Source: JBFLXN01 sp040755715 [NCBI: Candidatus Edwardsbacteria bacterium]
GTDB taxonomy: Bacteria; Edwardsbacteria; AC1; JBFLXN01
DNA: 9,192 bases
Assembly (NCBI GenBank): GCA_040755715.1
Contig: JBFLXN010000113.1
Coordinates: 1 to 9,192, forward strand
Reading direction: 5' to 3'
Shown: piece after piece, positions 1 through 7,600 of the stretch
Numbering within the stretch: the first letter of the stretch is position 1
Layout: the number at the start of each line of letters is the position of its first letter
The notes under the pieces: generated by a model
What the model was told of the DNA's origin: nothing
Seen by the model: the letters and a program-made list of their open reading frames with translations, nothing else
The model's database searches: none
Position numbers and translations under genes: made by a program

Positions 1-24
1 TTTCTTATGCAACTGTTTTGCCAT
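1..24 (-). CDS. 5' end of a divergent gene, possibly a transposase (partial)
   Basis: Only the first eight codons lie in the window, reading MAKQLHKK leftwards from an ATG at 24-22. The start is well supported: a strong Shine-Dalgarno AGGAGGG sits at 39-33, eight bases upstream of the ATG, and an extended -10 lies further upstream at 57-52. The gene is divergent from rpsL. From memory, an N-terminus of this kind resembles a group of DDE transposases (ISNCY-like) found in uncultured bacteria, and the repeats at 65-122 would fit the end of such an element. Eight residues cannot prove this, and any short basic N-terminus is possible. The start is much surer than the identity. Confidence 0.6.
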
Positions 25-51
25 AATCCAAACCCTCCTTTTTTGGGTTAG

Positions 52-80
52 ATTATAGCAGTTTAAGAGTTCACTTTTGA
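52..80 (-). promoter_or_regulatory. Extended -10 promoter for the divergent left-edge gene
   Basis: On the minus strand a perfect TATAAT (57-52) is preceded by TGC, giving an extended -10. The -35 is weak: TTCAAA lies at an 18-base spacing and matches four of six consensus positions. Transcription would begin near 45, leaving a leader of about 20 bases that contains the AGGAGGG site. The -35 region overlaps the first copy of the dyad repeat at 65-89, so a protein bound there could block this promoter. Confidence 0.5.
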
Positions 81-122
81 ACTTTAAATTCGCTAAAAAG
101 AGTTCACTTTTGAATTTTAAAT
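65..122. repeat. Two 25-bp direct repeats with internal dyads
   Basis: Copies at 65-89 and 98-122 differ at one base (C82 versus T115) and have a 33-bp period, about three helical turns. Copy 1 contains a perfect dyad, AGTTCA-CTTT-TGAACT, at 68-83. Copy 2 has the same dyad at 101-116 with one pair weakened. They sit between two divergent promoters. Two readings fit: repeated binding sites for a dimeric regulator, or transposase-binding repeats at one end of an insertion sequence whose gene starts at 24. I cannot choose from this window alone. Confidence 0.7.
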
Positions 123-141
123 GACAATCAACAATCAATAC

Positions 142-171
142 TTGACAAAATTTAATAAATTATGGTATAAT
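142..171 (+). promoter_or_regulatory. Sigma-70-type promoter of the rpsL operon
   Basis: A perfect -35 TTGACA (142-147) and a perfect -10 TATAAT (166-171) are separated by 18 bases. TG at 163-164 adds an extended -10. Transcription should start near 178, giving a leader of only about 23 bases before the GTG start of rpsL. No equally good promoter is visible before rpsG or fusA, so this one probably serves the whole ribosomal block. Confidence 0.85.
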
Positions 172-200
172 TTAACTTTTTATAAAATGAGGAGATTTCC

Positions 201-575
201 GTGCCAACTATCAACCAATTGATTCGTTTTGGTAGAGCAAGGGTAAGCAAGAAGACAAAAGCCCCGGCCCTTGGGGGATGTCCGCAAAAAAGAGGAGTCT
301 GTACGCGTGTTTATACCACCACTCCGAAAAAACCAAATTCTGCTTTGAGAAAAGTAGCTAAAGTTAGACTTTCTAATGGAATGGAAGTGGTGACTTACAT
401 TCCTGGAGAGGGACACAATCTTCAAGAACACTCAATGGTAATGATTCGGGGGGGGCGAGTGAAGGATTTACCCGGGGTGCGCTATCACATCATTCGCGGA
501 ACTCTGGATACGACCGGCGTTGAGGGACGCAAACAGGGGCGTTCCCTCTACGGAGCAAAGAGACCAAAGAAATAA
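201..575 (+). CDS. rpsL: 30S ribosomal protein S12
   Basis: S12 lies at the decoding centre of the small ribosomal subunit and helps monitor codon-anticodon pairing. The 124-residue product aligns without visible gaps to the well-known S12 sequence, including [25 protein letters not shown] from about residue 27 (quoted as [10 protein letters not shown] then [10 protein letters not shown]), [10 protein letters not shown] near 70-78 and [13 protein letters not shown] near 84-96. Lys43 and Lys88, where streptomycin-resistance changes usually fall, are the wild-type residues. Asp89, methylthiolated in some bacteria, is present. The start is GTG at 201; GAGGAG at 189-194, six bases upstream, supports it. 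It is the first gene after the promoter at 142-171. Unusually, the next gene is not rpsG but a coiled-coil gene 36 bases downstream. Confidence 0.98.
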   Translation: MPTINQLIRFGRARVSKKTKAPALGGCPQKRGVCTRVYTTTPKKPNSALRKVAKVRLSNGMEVVTYIPGEGHNLQEHSMVMIRGGRVKDLPGVRYHIIRGTLDTTGVEGRKQGRSLYGAKRPKK

Positions 576-597
576 TTGAAAGCCAAATGTCAAAATG

Positions 598-602
598 AAG
601 GG
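598..602 (+). promoter_or_regulatory. RBS deciding the start of the coiled-coil gene
   Basis: AAGGG lies nine bases before the ATG at 612. It favours ATG 612 over an in-frame TTG at 576 that directly follows the rpsL stop codon and has no suitable ribosome-binding site except within the rpsL end. Confidence 0.55.
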
Positions 603-611
603 AAAAATCTG

Positions 612-1019
612 ATGGCTACGGATGTAACTAAAGTAGTAAGTGGTTTTCGTTCGGCAATTCAAGACCTCTTAGTGCCTGAGTTAAAAGCTATCCAAGTTGA
701 ACTCAAACATCATAGCGAAGAGTTCAAAAGAGTGGACAAGCGCTTTGAGGTATTGCATCAGGAGATGAATCAGCGTTTTGAGGCGATAGACAGACGTTTT
801 GAGGCGATAGACAGACGTTTTGAGGCAATGGATAAGCGGTTTGAAGTCATAGCTGAGGGATTAAAAAGAGTGGAAATTGTCCAAGAAATGATTTTATCTA
901 AATTAGACATCAAAGAAGAAATGATTGCTACTGCTGCCCAGACCAAAGAATTAGAGAAGAGAATGGACGATGTCTGGTCAATACTTAAAAGCGCCGGGCT
1001 TAAACTTCAGACGGTTTAG
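612..1019 (+). CDS. Small coiled-coil protein with heptad repeats, function unknown
   Basis: I do not recognise a characterised family. The 135-residue product is charged and almost wholly helical by eye. It opens with a segment containing IQDLLVPELKAIQVEL (residues about 16-31), a motif I recall from uncharacterised bacterial and archaeal coiled-coil proteins. The middle (about 43-82) is a run of seven-residue repeats of the form RFEx(I/M)DR/K, matching a coiled-coil heptad, and the C-terminal third remains helix-like. No signal peptide or membrane segment is seen, so it should be cytoplasmic. It is in the same direction as rpsL (36 bases upstream) and rpsG (200 bases downstream) and is probably transcribed with them. 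rpsL and rpsG are normally adjacent, so this is an insertion into the operon. A link to ribosomes or translation is possible from position only. The start is ATG 612; a TTG at 576 would add 12 residues. Confidence 0.8.
   Translation: MATDVTKVVSGFRSAIQDLLVPELKAIQVELKHHSEEFKRVDKRFEVLHQEMNQRFEAIDRRFEAIDRRFEAMDKRFEVIAEGLKRVEIVQEMILSKLDIKEEMIATAAQTKELEKRMDDVWSILKSAGLKLQTV
774..857 (+). repeat. 21-bp tandem repeats encoding coiled-coil heptads
   Basis: Four 21-bp units lie at 774-794, 795-815, 816-836 and 837-857. The first two are identical, the third differs at a few bases and the fourth is diverged; a further diverged unit lies at 741-761. Each unit encodes one heptad beginning RFE, in frame, so copy number could change by slippage without breaking the gene. 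Confidence 0.9.
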
Positions 1020-1082
1020 GAAATGTCAAAAATTTTATGAAGAATCGCAGAAACGCCCAGCGTTGATATGGTGATAAAGAAT

Positions 1083-1174
1083 GATGATATGCTTATACGG
1101 TGATACGGAAAAAGCCTTACACATATCACCGTATCAGCAAATCCTTATATATATTGGCATATTAGCATATCATC
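1083..1174 (+). repeat. Two-part inverted repeat in the gap before rpsG
   Basis: The 200-base gap 1020-1219 contains a nested structure. The outer arms are a perfect 11-bp match (1083-1093 with 1164-1174). The inner arms are a perfect 10-bp match (1095-1104 with 1125-1134) around a 20-base loop. About 29 unpaired bases bulge on the right side. Short GATAT/GGTGATA motifs recur from 1064 onward. In RNA this could fold 45 bases before the rpsG start. In E. coli the rpsL-rpsG gap is where S7 binds to control its own translation, so a regulatory role is plausible; a small mobile repeat is equally possible. The rest of the gap holds nothing I can name. Confidence 0.6.
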
Positions 1175-1219
1175 GTTTCGTGTTAAATTTGACACAACCA
1201 CGGTTAAGAGGAGAAAGAA

Positions 1220-1690
1220 ATGCCCAGAAGAAGGCGACCAGTAAAAAGAGAAATTCTGCCAGACCCTAAATATCATGACCTGTTAGTGACACAATTTGTT
1301 AATTGTATTATGCGTCGGGGTAAAAAAAATTTGGCAGAACGCATCTTCTATAATGCCCTAGATCTCATTGCTGAGAAGACCAAGCAAGACCCATTAGCCA
1401 TCTTCCGTCAGGCGGTGAATAATGCCAAACCCGTCTTAGAAGTGAAACCAAGAAGAGTGGGGGGAGCAACCTACCAGGTGCCAGTAGAGGTGCGTTCAAA
1501 TCGCCGAATAGCTTTAGCTATAAGATGGCTAATCACCTTTACTAAACAGCGACCAGAACATACTATGGAAGAAAGATTAGCCGGTGAACTTTTAGCCGCC
1601 AGTAAGAACGAGGGCGCCACTATAAAAAAGAAAGAAGATACTCATCGCATGGCCGAAGCTAACAAAGCCTTCGCTCATTATCGGTTTTAA
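1220..1690 (+). CDS. rpsG: 30S ribosomal protein S7
   Basis: S7 is a primary 16S rRNA-binding protein that nucleates assembly of the 30S head and lies near the E site. The 156-residue product is of normal length for bacteria. It has the basic N-terminus [10 protein letters not shown], the helical core with [11 protein letters not shown] near 26-36, the beta-hairpin [18 protein letters not shown] at 74-91 that contacts rRNA, and the C-terminal end [10 protein letters not shown]. The ATG start is supported by GAGGAG at 1208-1213, six bases upstream. It lies between the coiled-coil gene and fusA in the classic str operon order. A TTGACA at 1189-1194 lacks a -10 at the right distance, so a separate promoter is not evident. 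Confidence 0.98.
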   Translation: MPRRRRPVKREILPDPKYHDLLVTQFVNCIMRRGKKNLAERIFYNALDLIAEKTKQDPLAIFRQAVNNAKPVLEVKPRRVGGATYQVPVEVRSNRRIALAIRWLITFTKQRPEHTMEERLAGELLAASKNEGATIKKKEDTHRMAEANKAFAHYRF

Positions 1691-1702
1691 GAGTAGTGTT
1701 TG

Positions 1703-1794
1703 GTTGTTGGTTTTTAGTTTTTGGAAGATTTCTTCAAGACTTTGTTAACTCTAGGAAAAGAAAAACTAACAACTAATAACCAACAACTAATAAC
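1703..1794 (+). repeat. Inverted and direct repeats in the rpsG-fusA gap
   Basis: The left arm GTTGTTGG plus TAGTTTTT (1703-1722) is complementary to AAAAACTA (1761-1768) and CCAACAAC (1780-1787), with extra bases on the right side. Within the right arm a 13-base unit, AACAACTAATAAC, occurs twice with a 14-base period (1768-1780 and 1782-1794). The text is low-complexity and AT-rich and ends eight bases before the fusA ATG. It may fold in the message between S7 and EF-G, or be a dispersed intergenic repeat. Confidence 0.6.
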
Positions 1795-1802
1795 TATTAT
1801 AA

Positions 1803-3896
1803 ATGGAAGGAAAATTTTCCTTAGAGCAAATTCGTAATATTGGCATAATGGCCCATATAGATGCCGGAAAGACCACGACGACAGAACGAGTCCTCTATTA
1901 TAGTGGCAAGATTCATCGGATGGGAGAAGTAGATGATGGTGCGGCCACGATGGATTGGATGGAACAGGAAAAGGAGAGAGGTATTACCATTACCTCTGCC
2001 GCCACTACCTGTTTCTGGCAAGGGCACCGGATCAATATAATTGATACGCCGGGTCATGTGGACTTCACCGTAGAAGTTGAACGTTCTTTGAGAATTTTAG
2101 ACGGCGCGATTGCTATTTTCTGCGCAGTCGGTGGCGTAGAACCACAATCCGAAACCGTCTGGCGACAGGCAAACCGCTACCATGTTCCGAGAATTGCCTA
2201 CATTAACAAAATGGACCGGGTAGGAGCCGACTTCTGGGAAACAATTGAAATGATAAAACAAAGATTGGGTGCTCAAGCGGTGCCTATTCAATTACCAATT
2301 GGTCAAGAAGAGACTTTTGTCGGAAATATTGACCTCTTAACGATGAAGGCACTCATCTATAAGGAAGAAACACTGGGAGCGGAATTTGAGGTGAGGGAAA
2401 TTCCTAAGGACCTCTTACCAGAAGCAAGAAAGTGGCATGAAAAACTCATAGAGACAGCCGCTGAATATGATGAAAAGGTGATGCATAAATATTTAGAAGG
2501 ACTGGAAGTGACCTCAGGAGAAATCAGAAGAGCCTTAAGAAAAGGGACGCTGGCAATAAAACTTTTTCCCGTCCTTTGCGGAGCTTCCGTAAGAAACAAA
2601 GGAGTGCAGGCATTGCTGGATGCGGTGATAGACTATTTACCGGCTCCGATTGATTTGCCACCAATAAAGGGCGTCAATCCCTACACCGGAAAAGTGGAAG
2701 AAAGAAGAGATGATGTCAACGAGCCTTTGGCGGCTTTGGTATTTAAAATCGCTACGGACCCCTATGTGGGAAAACTTTCGTTTGTTAGGATTTACTCAGG
2801 CAAAATAGAAAGTGGACGAGTGGTCTATAATAGTAGTATAGGGAAAAGAGAGAGAGTGGCTAGACTCCTTCTTATGCATGCGAACAGAAGAGAAGAAATT
2901 GAAACTGCCTATGCCGGTGAGATTGTCGCCGTTGTTGGACTTAAAGAAGCTAAGACAGGATTTAGTCTCTGTGATGAAAAACATCCGATTCTTTTAGAAA
3001 CGATGAAATTTCCCGAACCAGTAATTTCCGTGGCTATTGAACCAAAGAGTAAAGCAGATGAAATAAAAATTTCCGAAGCCCTGCACAAACTTTCAGAAGA
3101 AGATCCGACCTTCAAGGTTAAAATTAATGAAGAGACTGGACAGACAATTATTTCGGGAATGGGCGAATTACATTTAGAAATTATCATTGACCGAATGCAA
3201 AGAGAATTCTTTGCCCAGGCAAATGTAGGAAAACCTAAGGTTTCCTATCGGGAGACCGTAAAAAAGATAGTAGAAGCCCAAGGGCAATTCATCAGACAAA
3301 CTGGTGGTAAAGGACAATACGGAGATGTCTGGTTGAGATTGGAACCAATACCATTAGTAAAAGGGTTTGAATTTACAAGCGAAATTGTTGGTGGTACCAT
3401 TCCCAAAGAATTTATCCCGGCGGTAGAAAAAGGCGTGAGAGAAGCAAGAGAAAACGGAGTGGTAGCAGGTTATCCGGTAATTGGCTTCAGAGCGACTTTG
3501 TTTGATGGCTCCTATCACGAGGTTGACTCATCCGACATAGCCTTTAAAATCGCAGGAAGTATCGCCTTTCAGGAGGCGATGAAGAAAGGTGAACCAGCCC
3601 TACTTGAACCCATTATGGAAGTAGAGGTAGTTACTCCGGAAGCTTATTTAGGTGAAGTAATTGGAGACTTAAGTGCTAGGCGAGGTAAAATTATGGGAAT
3701 TACTCATCGCAAAGATTCGCAAGTAATAGCCGCTTTAGTCCCTTTAGCCGAAATGTTTGGTTATGCTACTTGCTTGCGGTCATTGACCCAAGGAAGGGCA
3801 ATTTATACAATGGAATTCTCAAGATACGAAGAAGTGCCAAAAGAAATACTCCTTGAAATTATAGAAAAAATTACCGGATTTGTGGAAATATCCTGA
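1803..3896 (+). CDS. fusA: Elongation factor G
   Basis: EF-G is the cytoplasmic GTPase that drives translocation of tRNAs and mRNA, and with RRF helps recycle ribosomes. The 697-residue product is full length (E. coli has 704). GTP-binding motifs are all present: AHIDAGKT (17-24), switch I region with RGITI (59-63), DTPGH (81-85) and NKMD (135-138). Domain II follows near 300-390, domain III contains SGMGELHLE (451-459), domain IV carries GQYGDVW and the tip loop with [10 protein letters not shown] (568-577), and domain V closes the protein. It looks like the canonical translocase rather than a specialised paralogue. The ATG is fixed because a TAA stop lies immediately before it in frame (1800-1802). 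No Shine-Dalgarno is visible; the upstream 100 bases are repeats. tuf does not follow. Confidence 0.98.
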   Translation: MEGKFSLEQIRNIGIMAHIDAGKTTTTERVLYYSGKIHRMGEVDDGAATMDWMEQEKERGITITSAATTCFWQGHRINIIDTPGHVDFTVEVERSLRILDGAIAIFCAVGGVEPQSETVWRQANRYHVPRIAYINKMDRVGADFWETIEMIKQRLGAQAVPIQLPIGQEETFVGNIDLLTMKALIYKEETLGAEFEVREIPKDLLPEARKWHEKLIETAAEYDEKVMHKYLEGLEVTSGEIRRALRKGTLAIKLFPVLCGASVRNKGVQALLDAVIDYLPAPIDLPPIKGVNPYTGKVEERRDDVNEPLAALVFKIATDPYVGKLSFVRIYSGKIESGRVVYNSSIGKRERVARLLLMHANRREEIETAYAGEIVAVVGLKEAKTGFSLCDEKHPILLETMKFPEPVISVAIEPKSKADEIKISEALHKLSEEDPTFKVKINEETGQTIISGMGELHLEIIIDRMQREFFAQANVGKPKVSYRETVKKIVEAQGQFIRQTGGKGQYGDVWLRLEPIPLVKGFEFTSEIVGGTIPKEFIPAVEKGVREARENGVVAGYPVIGFRATLFDGSYHEVDSSDIAFKIAGSIAFQEAMKKGEPALLEPIMEVEVVTPEAYLGEVIGDLSARRGKIMGITHRKDSQVIAALVPLAEMFGYATCLRSLTQGRAIYTMEFSRYEEVPKEILLEIIEKITGFVEIS

Positions 3897-3902
3897 TAAA
3901 TT

Positions 3903-3975
3903 AACCTGAAACAACAAAAAGTCAAGAACTAAAAAGACTAGACAGGACTTTGTTAAAAAATCAGGTTGTTTTCTT
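3903..3975 (+). terminator. Weak terminator-like stem after fusA
   Basis: AACCTGA (3903-3909) pairs with TCAGGTT (3961-3967), and inside it AACAAA..GTC (3913-3923) pairs imperfectly with GACTTTGTT (3946-3954). The stem is followed by GTTTTCTT (3968-3975). It is long, AT-rich and bulged, so it is only a possible Rho-independent terminator for the ribosomal block. Confidence 0.3.
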
Positions 3976-3997
3976 ATCCGCCGGGCACACGGCGGAT
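3976..3997. repeat. Short GC-rich palindrome
   Basis: ATCCGCCG (3976-3983) and CGGCGGAT (3990-3997) form a perfect 8-bp stem with the six-base loop GGCACA, standing out in AT-rich surroundings. No T-run follows on the plus strand, so it is not a classic terminator. It resembles REP-like palindromes that recur between genes in many genomes. Its copy number cannot be judged here. Confidence 0.6.
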
Positions 3998-4055
3998 CTG
4001 CCGTTAGTGTGGTAAGTAAGTGAAGCAATTTAGAAACTTATAAACACGAAATCTT

Positions 4056-4682
4056 ATGAAGAATAAGTGTATTATCGCCCGAATAATTACATTAGCCACC
4101 ATAGTGCTTTTCCTATTTCCACAGCTTTCAAGCGCTTTGCCAGAATTCAAGCCAGAACTGAAAATATCTTCTAGTTATCTTTCTCACGGTGAGGATTTTT
4201 ACTGGCACGGAATGTCTTTTCGGAGCACAATCTTACAAAATTTCAAGATGGTAAAGCCCGGAATAGGAATTATGTATTATGCCCGTGGGAAAAGATATAG
4301 CAATCCTAAGGTTAAAAAAGATTGGTTGCGAGATTGCTTTCTGTTTTCAGAAATTTTATTTTACCCTTTTGCGAGTCTTGAACCAGAACACTATAATCAT
4401 TACCTTGGTGTTAGAATGGGAATACATCTGATAATATCTAAATATGTCTCTGAGGGTTGGAATGTGATAGGCGAGTGGGTGTATCATTACGAGGAGTCAG
4501 AGTATCACAAAGGATTTGGTTACGACCTATTTGGTGGCTTAAGATTTACTCCATTCAATAAGATACCACTTTATTTCTTTGTAGAGGGGTCTCCGTTATC
4601 TACCATCCCGTCTAGAAGAGACGAGTGGTGGGGATGGTATGTGGGTGGAGGATTGGTATATTGTTTTGGGAAAAAACAATAA
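4056..4682 (+). CDS. Exported protein of unknown function, possible outer-membrane beta-barrel
   Basis: I do not recognise the family. The 208-residue product begins with a clear Sec signal peptide: basic start, hydrophobic stretch at about 5-22, and a likely cleavage site after SSA at 25-27. The mature part is rich in Tyr, Trp, Phe and Gly in alternating strand-like stretches (for example GIGIMYYARG, LGVRMGIHLI, WNVIGEWVYHY, YDLFGGLRF, WGWYVGGGLVYCF), as in small outer-membrane barrels, although it ends in basic GKKQ rather than a terminal aromatic. No second membrane helix or catalytic motif is seen. A TAA at 4041-4043 and the signal peptide fix the ATG, yet no Shine-Dalgarno precedes it. 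The protease gene starts 17 bases after its stop, so the two are probably co-transcribed and both exported. Confidence 0.8.
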   Translation: MKNKCIIARIITLATIVLFLFPQLSSALPEFKPELKISSSYLSHGEDFYWHGMSFRSTILQNFKMVKPGIGIMYYARGKRYSNPKVKKDWLRDCFLFSEILFYPFASLEPEHYNHYLGVRMGIHLIISKYVSEGWNVIGEWVYHYEESEYHKGFGYDLFGGLRFTPFNKIPLYFFVEGSPLSTIPSRRDEWWGWYVGGGLVYCFGKKQ

Positions 4683-4685
4683 GAG

Positions 4686-4691
4686 AGGAGG
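4686..4691 (+). promoter_or_regulatory. Strong RBS fixing the protease start
   Basis: AGGAGG lies eight bases before ATG 4700, directly ahead of the signal peptide. It shows that the start is 4700 and not an in-frame GTG or ATG upstream (from 4625), which would overlap the preceding gene and put 25 residues before the signal sequence. Confidence 0.9.
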
Positions 4692-4699
4692 GCATTGAG

Positions 4700-7600
4700 A
4701 TGTTTAACAATACTTTTGTTAGAAGAGTGGGGCTCCTTCTGATAATTGTCTTCTCATGGTATTGCTCCGCTTTTGCCCAAGGAGGATTTCTGGACAAAGG
4801 AACAGAGTTTCTTTTGCGGCCCCCTCTAACGAACAGAAATGTTCGTTGCGTTCCAGGGGAGGTATTAGTGAAATTCACTCCAGGAACTATTGTAATTCCG
4901 CAGGGAAGGTCTCAAGTGGAAATCACTGAAATAGTAACTGCTCCAGAGGTGAGCGCTTTACTTCAGAAGGTGGGCGTAAAAATGGTGAAGAAAGTCTTTC
5001 CTTCATTTGAAACAGGAGACACTTTACAACACTTAGAAAATGGGAAAGAGATAGTTGTGCCTGACCTTTCTCAAGTTCTAAAACTTTTGCTCTCTGACCA
5101 GACCGACATCTTTGAGGTAATTAGAGAATTCACAAAATCAAAATATGTAATTTATGCAGAACCCAATTATATCTATCGCACTCACGCTACACCAAACGAC
5201 CCTGCTTTTCCCTCTCAATGGTGGTTAGAACAGAGTAACGATTGTGACATTGACGCTACCCAAGCCTGGGATGTAGAAGTGGGTAATAGTGGAATCAAGA
5301 TTGGGATTTTTGATTCAGGGATATCTTATTATTTCAGTGAAATGGGTGGTGGACTCGGGGCTGGATATAAGGTCGCCGGCGGATGGGATTGGAAAGATAA
5401 TAATTCTGACCCACTGGACGAATCAGGTATTTTACATGGAACAAAAGTAGCTCATCGTGCTGCGGCTCTGACGAACAATAATGATGGAGGCTGTGGGGTT
5501 GCGGGAGGGTGGCAAAGATGGCCTGGAGATTGGGGCTGCCAACTTTTTGCTTTTAGAATGTTTGCCCAAGATGAAGGTCCTAAGGCAAGTGATGCTGCTG
5601 ACGCTATTGCAGAGGCTGCAAATCCTAATGGGTATGGCGTCCATGTACTAAATAATAGTTGGGGCGACATTGGTGATGCGTATACCAGTAGTGCTATATT
5701 AGATGCTATTTATTATGCCTACTGTTGCGGGCGAGTCGTTGTCTTTAGCAAAGGAAACGAAGGAGTAAGCAATTGGAATTTTCCGTCAGATTTTAATTAT
5801 TGGCTACCGAACTGTGTTATCTCGGTAGGAGCCACAGACCGGAACGATGTTTGGTATCATTCAAACTATGGGAAAGGAATAGATTTGGTTGCGCCGAGTG
5901 AGGAAGGAACTTCTTTCTCTGCTCCACTGGTAAGTGGTTTAGCAGGATTAATTCTGTCTAAAAATCTTCGTGATAACAATTATACTGGTGTCAATCTATC
6001 CCCCGAAGATGTGGAAAGAATAATTATCTCTTCAGCAGAAGATAAAGGTTCTTCTGGTTATGATGATTACTATGGTTATGGTCGCATTAATGCTGGCAAG
6101 GCGTTACAGTTTATGCAATATCCATACCAGTTGTCTCACTGCATGGCTTATGGTGATGCCTCTGTGATTGTAAGCGGTCCCTATGGGCCTGTGTGGAGAC
6201 AACTCTTATATGGTATTCCTGGCATTCCACCCGGATGGTATTATGTCAACATCTACGAAGTCAGGAAAAATATAACATATCCCTATTTTTTTGAATCTGT
6301 GCCATTTTCCTGGGGACGGGGGGGACCTGCTTCAGGAACTAAGGGGGTTTCTCCTTATTACGGAATTCCCAATTGCGGTGTCGTAGTAGGAAGTGGCACA
6401 TCTACAGGATGTCAACTCTGCACCTATGTTTATTATCTCCTTTATAATGTCGCAGGAGAGCCTGTAAATGCTTGGTTTCCATGTCAACCATCCCAAGAGG
6501 TGGTATTTGCTTATTCTATTTTGGGAATACAGCCGCCACCACTCTCTATTACTGTGCAGAATCAGCTTATAGATGCTGGGAACAAGACAGACTATGGCAC
6601 CGTGAATGTGGATGGTACAAACTACAATTCACCATATAGCACACTTTGGGCACCTGGTGGTTCGCACACTATTTGTGCAATCACGGCCTGGGATTACGGT
6701 GGCGCCACCCATTATTTTTGCTCTTGGTCAGATAGAGGGGGCCAGCAGCATACAGTTGCACCAACTGGAAATACTACCTACACTGCCTGGTATAAAAAGA
6801 GGCCGTATCTTTGGGGATATTATGATGGCAGTTATTGCTATCTTAAGTGGAAGTGGGGGGCTGCTTTGCCGCCGAGTTTTCCTAACTATCATTTTGATTT
6901 ATATAACTGGATTCCTGCCTCCACGAAAGGTGTACCAGGTGAAGGAGGTTGGGCATGTATCTACATAGGTAACGACACCAGTTTTGTGCATCAGGTGGGA
7001 GTGAATAACAGTAGAGATTACAAAGTTGAAGCCGTTTGGTATGGGCAATGGTTGGCGTCTAATGTGATTCATGCAGATCTTCCTCTTCCTGCCGATCCCA
7101 TCGTTGCCTACACTACCGATTCTTTAGCCACCAGTTTCCCGAACGGGAAGAAGATTGCTGTGGATAGCCAGGGAAAAACCCACATCGTCTTCACATCCAA
7201 CGATAGCGTCTATTATACCTATTCTGAAGACAAAGATTTGGAAGAGTGGAGTCAACCGGTTTCTCTGGGTGAAGGAAAGTATCCAGCTATTGCACTGGAT
7301 ACCGAAGATAAGCCAAATGTCTGCTTCGTCAAAGGCAGAGGGTTAAACTTCGTTAGGATTGCAAGTGCAATACCACCGGCGCAGAATTTCTATCAAGCAT
7401 CGGCAAAGGTATTAGAAATCGGCTCCCCTTCATTTGTAATCAATCCCAAAACAAACGAAGCCTATTTAGGCTGGACAGAGATAGGTACTGATTTCAGTGT
7501 CTGTGAGATTGCCCCATTCAATGTTTCTTCACCTCCAGTGTCACTTGCACCTACGCCAATAGACCAGGGGAGTGTGGGAGAGATAAGGTCTCCTTCTTTA

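Noticed and set aside
1189-1217. TTGACA before rpsG as a separate promoter
   Set aside because: No -10-like hexamer lies 16-18 bases downstream, and that position falls in the rpsG RBS.
1081-1269. 62-codon plus-strand frame overlapping the rpsG start
   Set aside because: It covers the inverted repeat and runs into rpsG in another frame, has no RBS, and its product is not protein-like.
1738-3956. Shared 11-base text GACTTTGTTAA before and after fusA (1738-1748 and 3946-3956)
   Set aside because: It is short, AT-rich and the flanks differ, so chance or common spacer composition is enough to explain it.
4625-4699. Upstream extension of the protease start
   Set aside because: It overlaps the preceding gene and would put 25 residues before a good signal peptide; the strong RBS belongs to ATG 4700.
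6606-6968. 120-codon plus-strand frame inside the protease gene
   Set aside because: It is a shadow in another frame of a clearly coding region.
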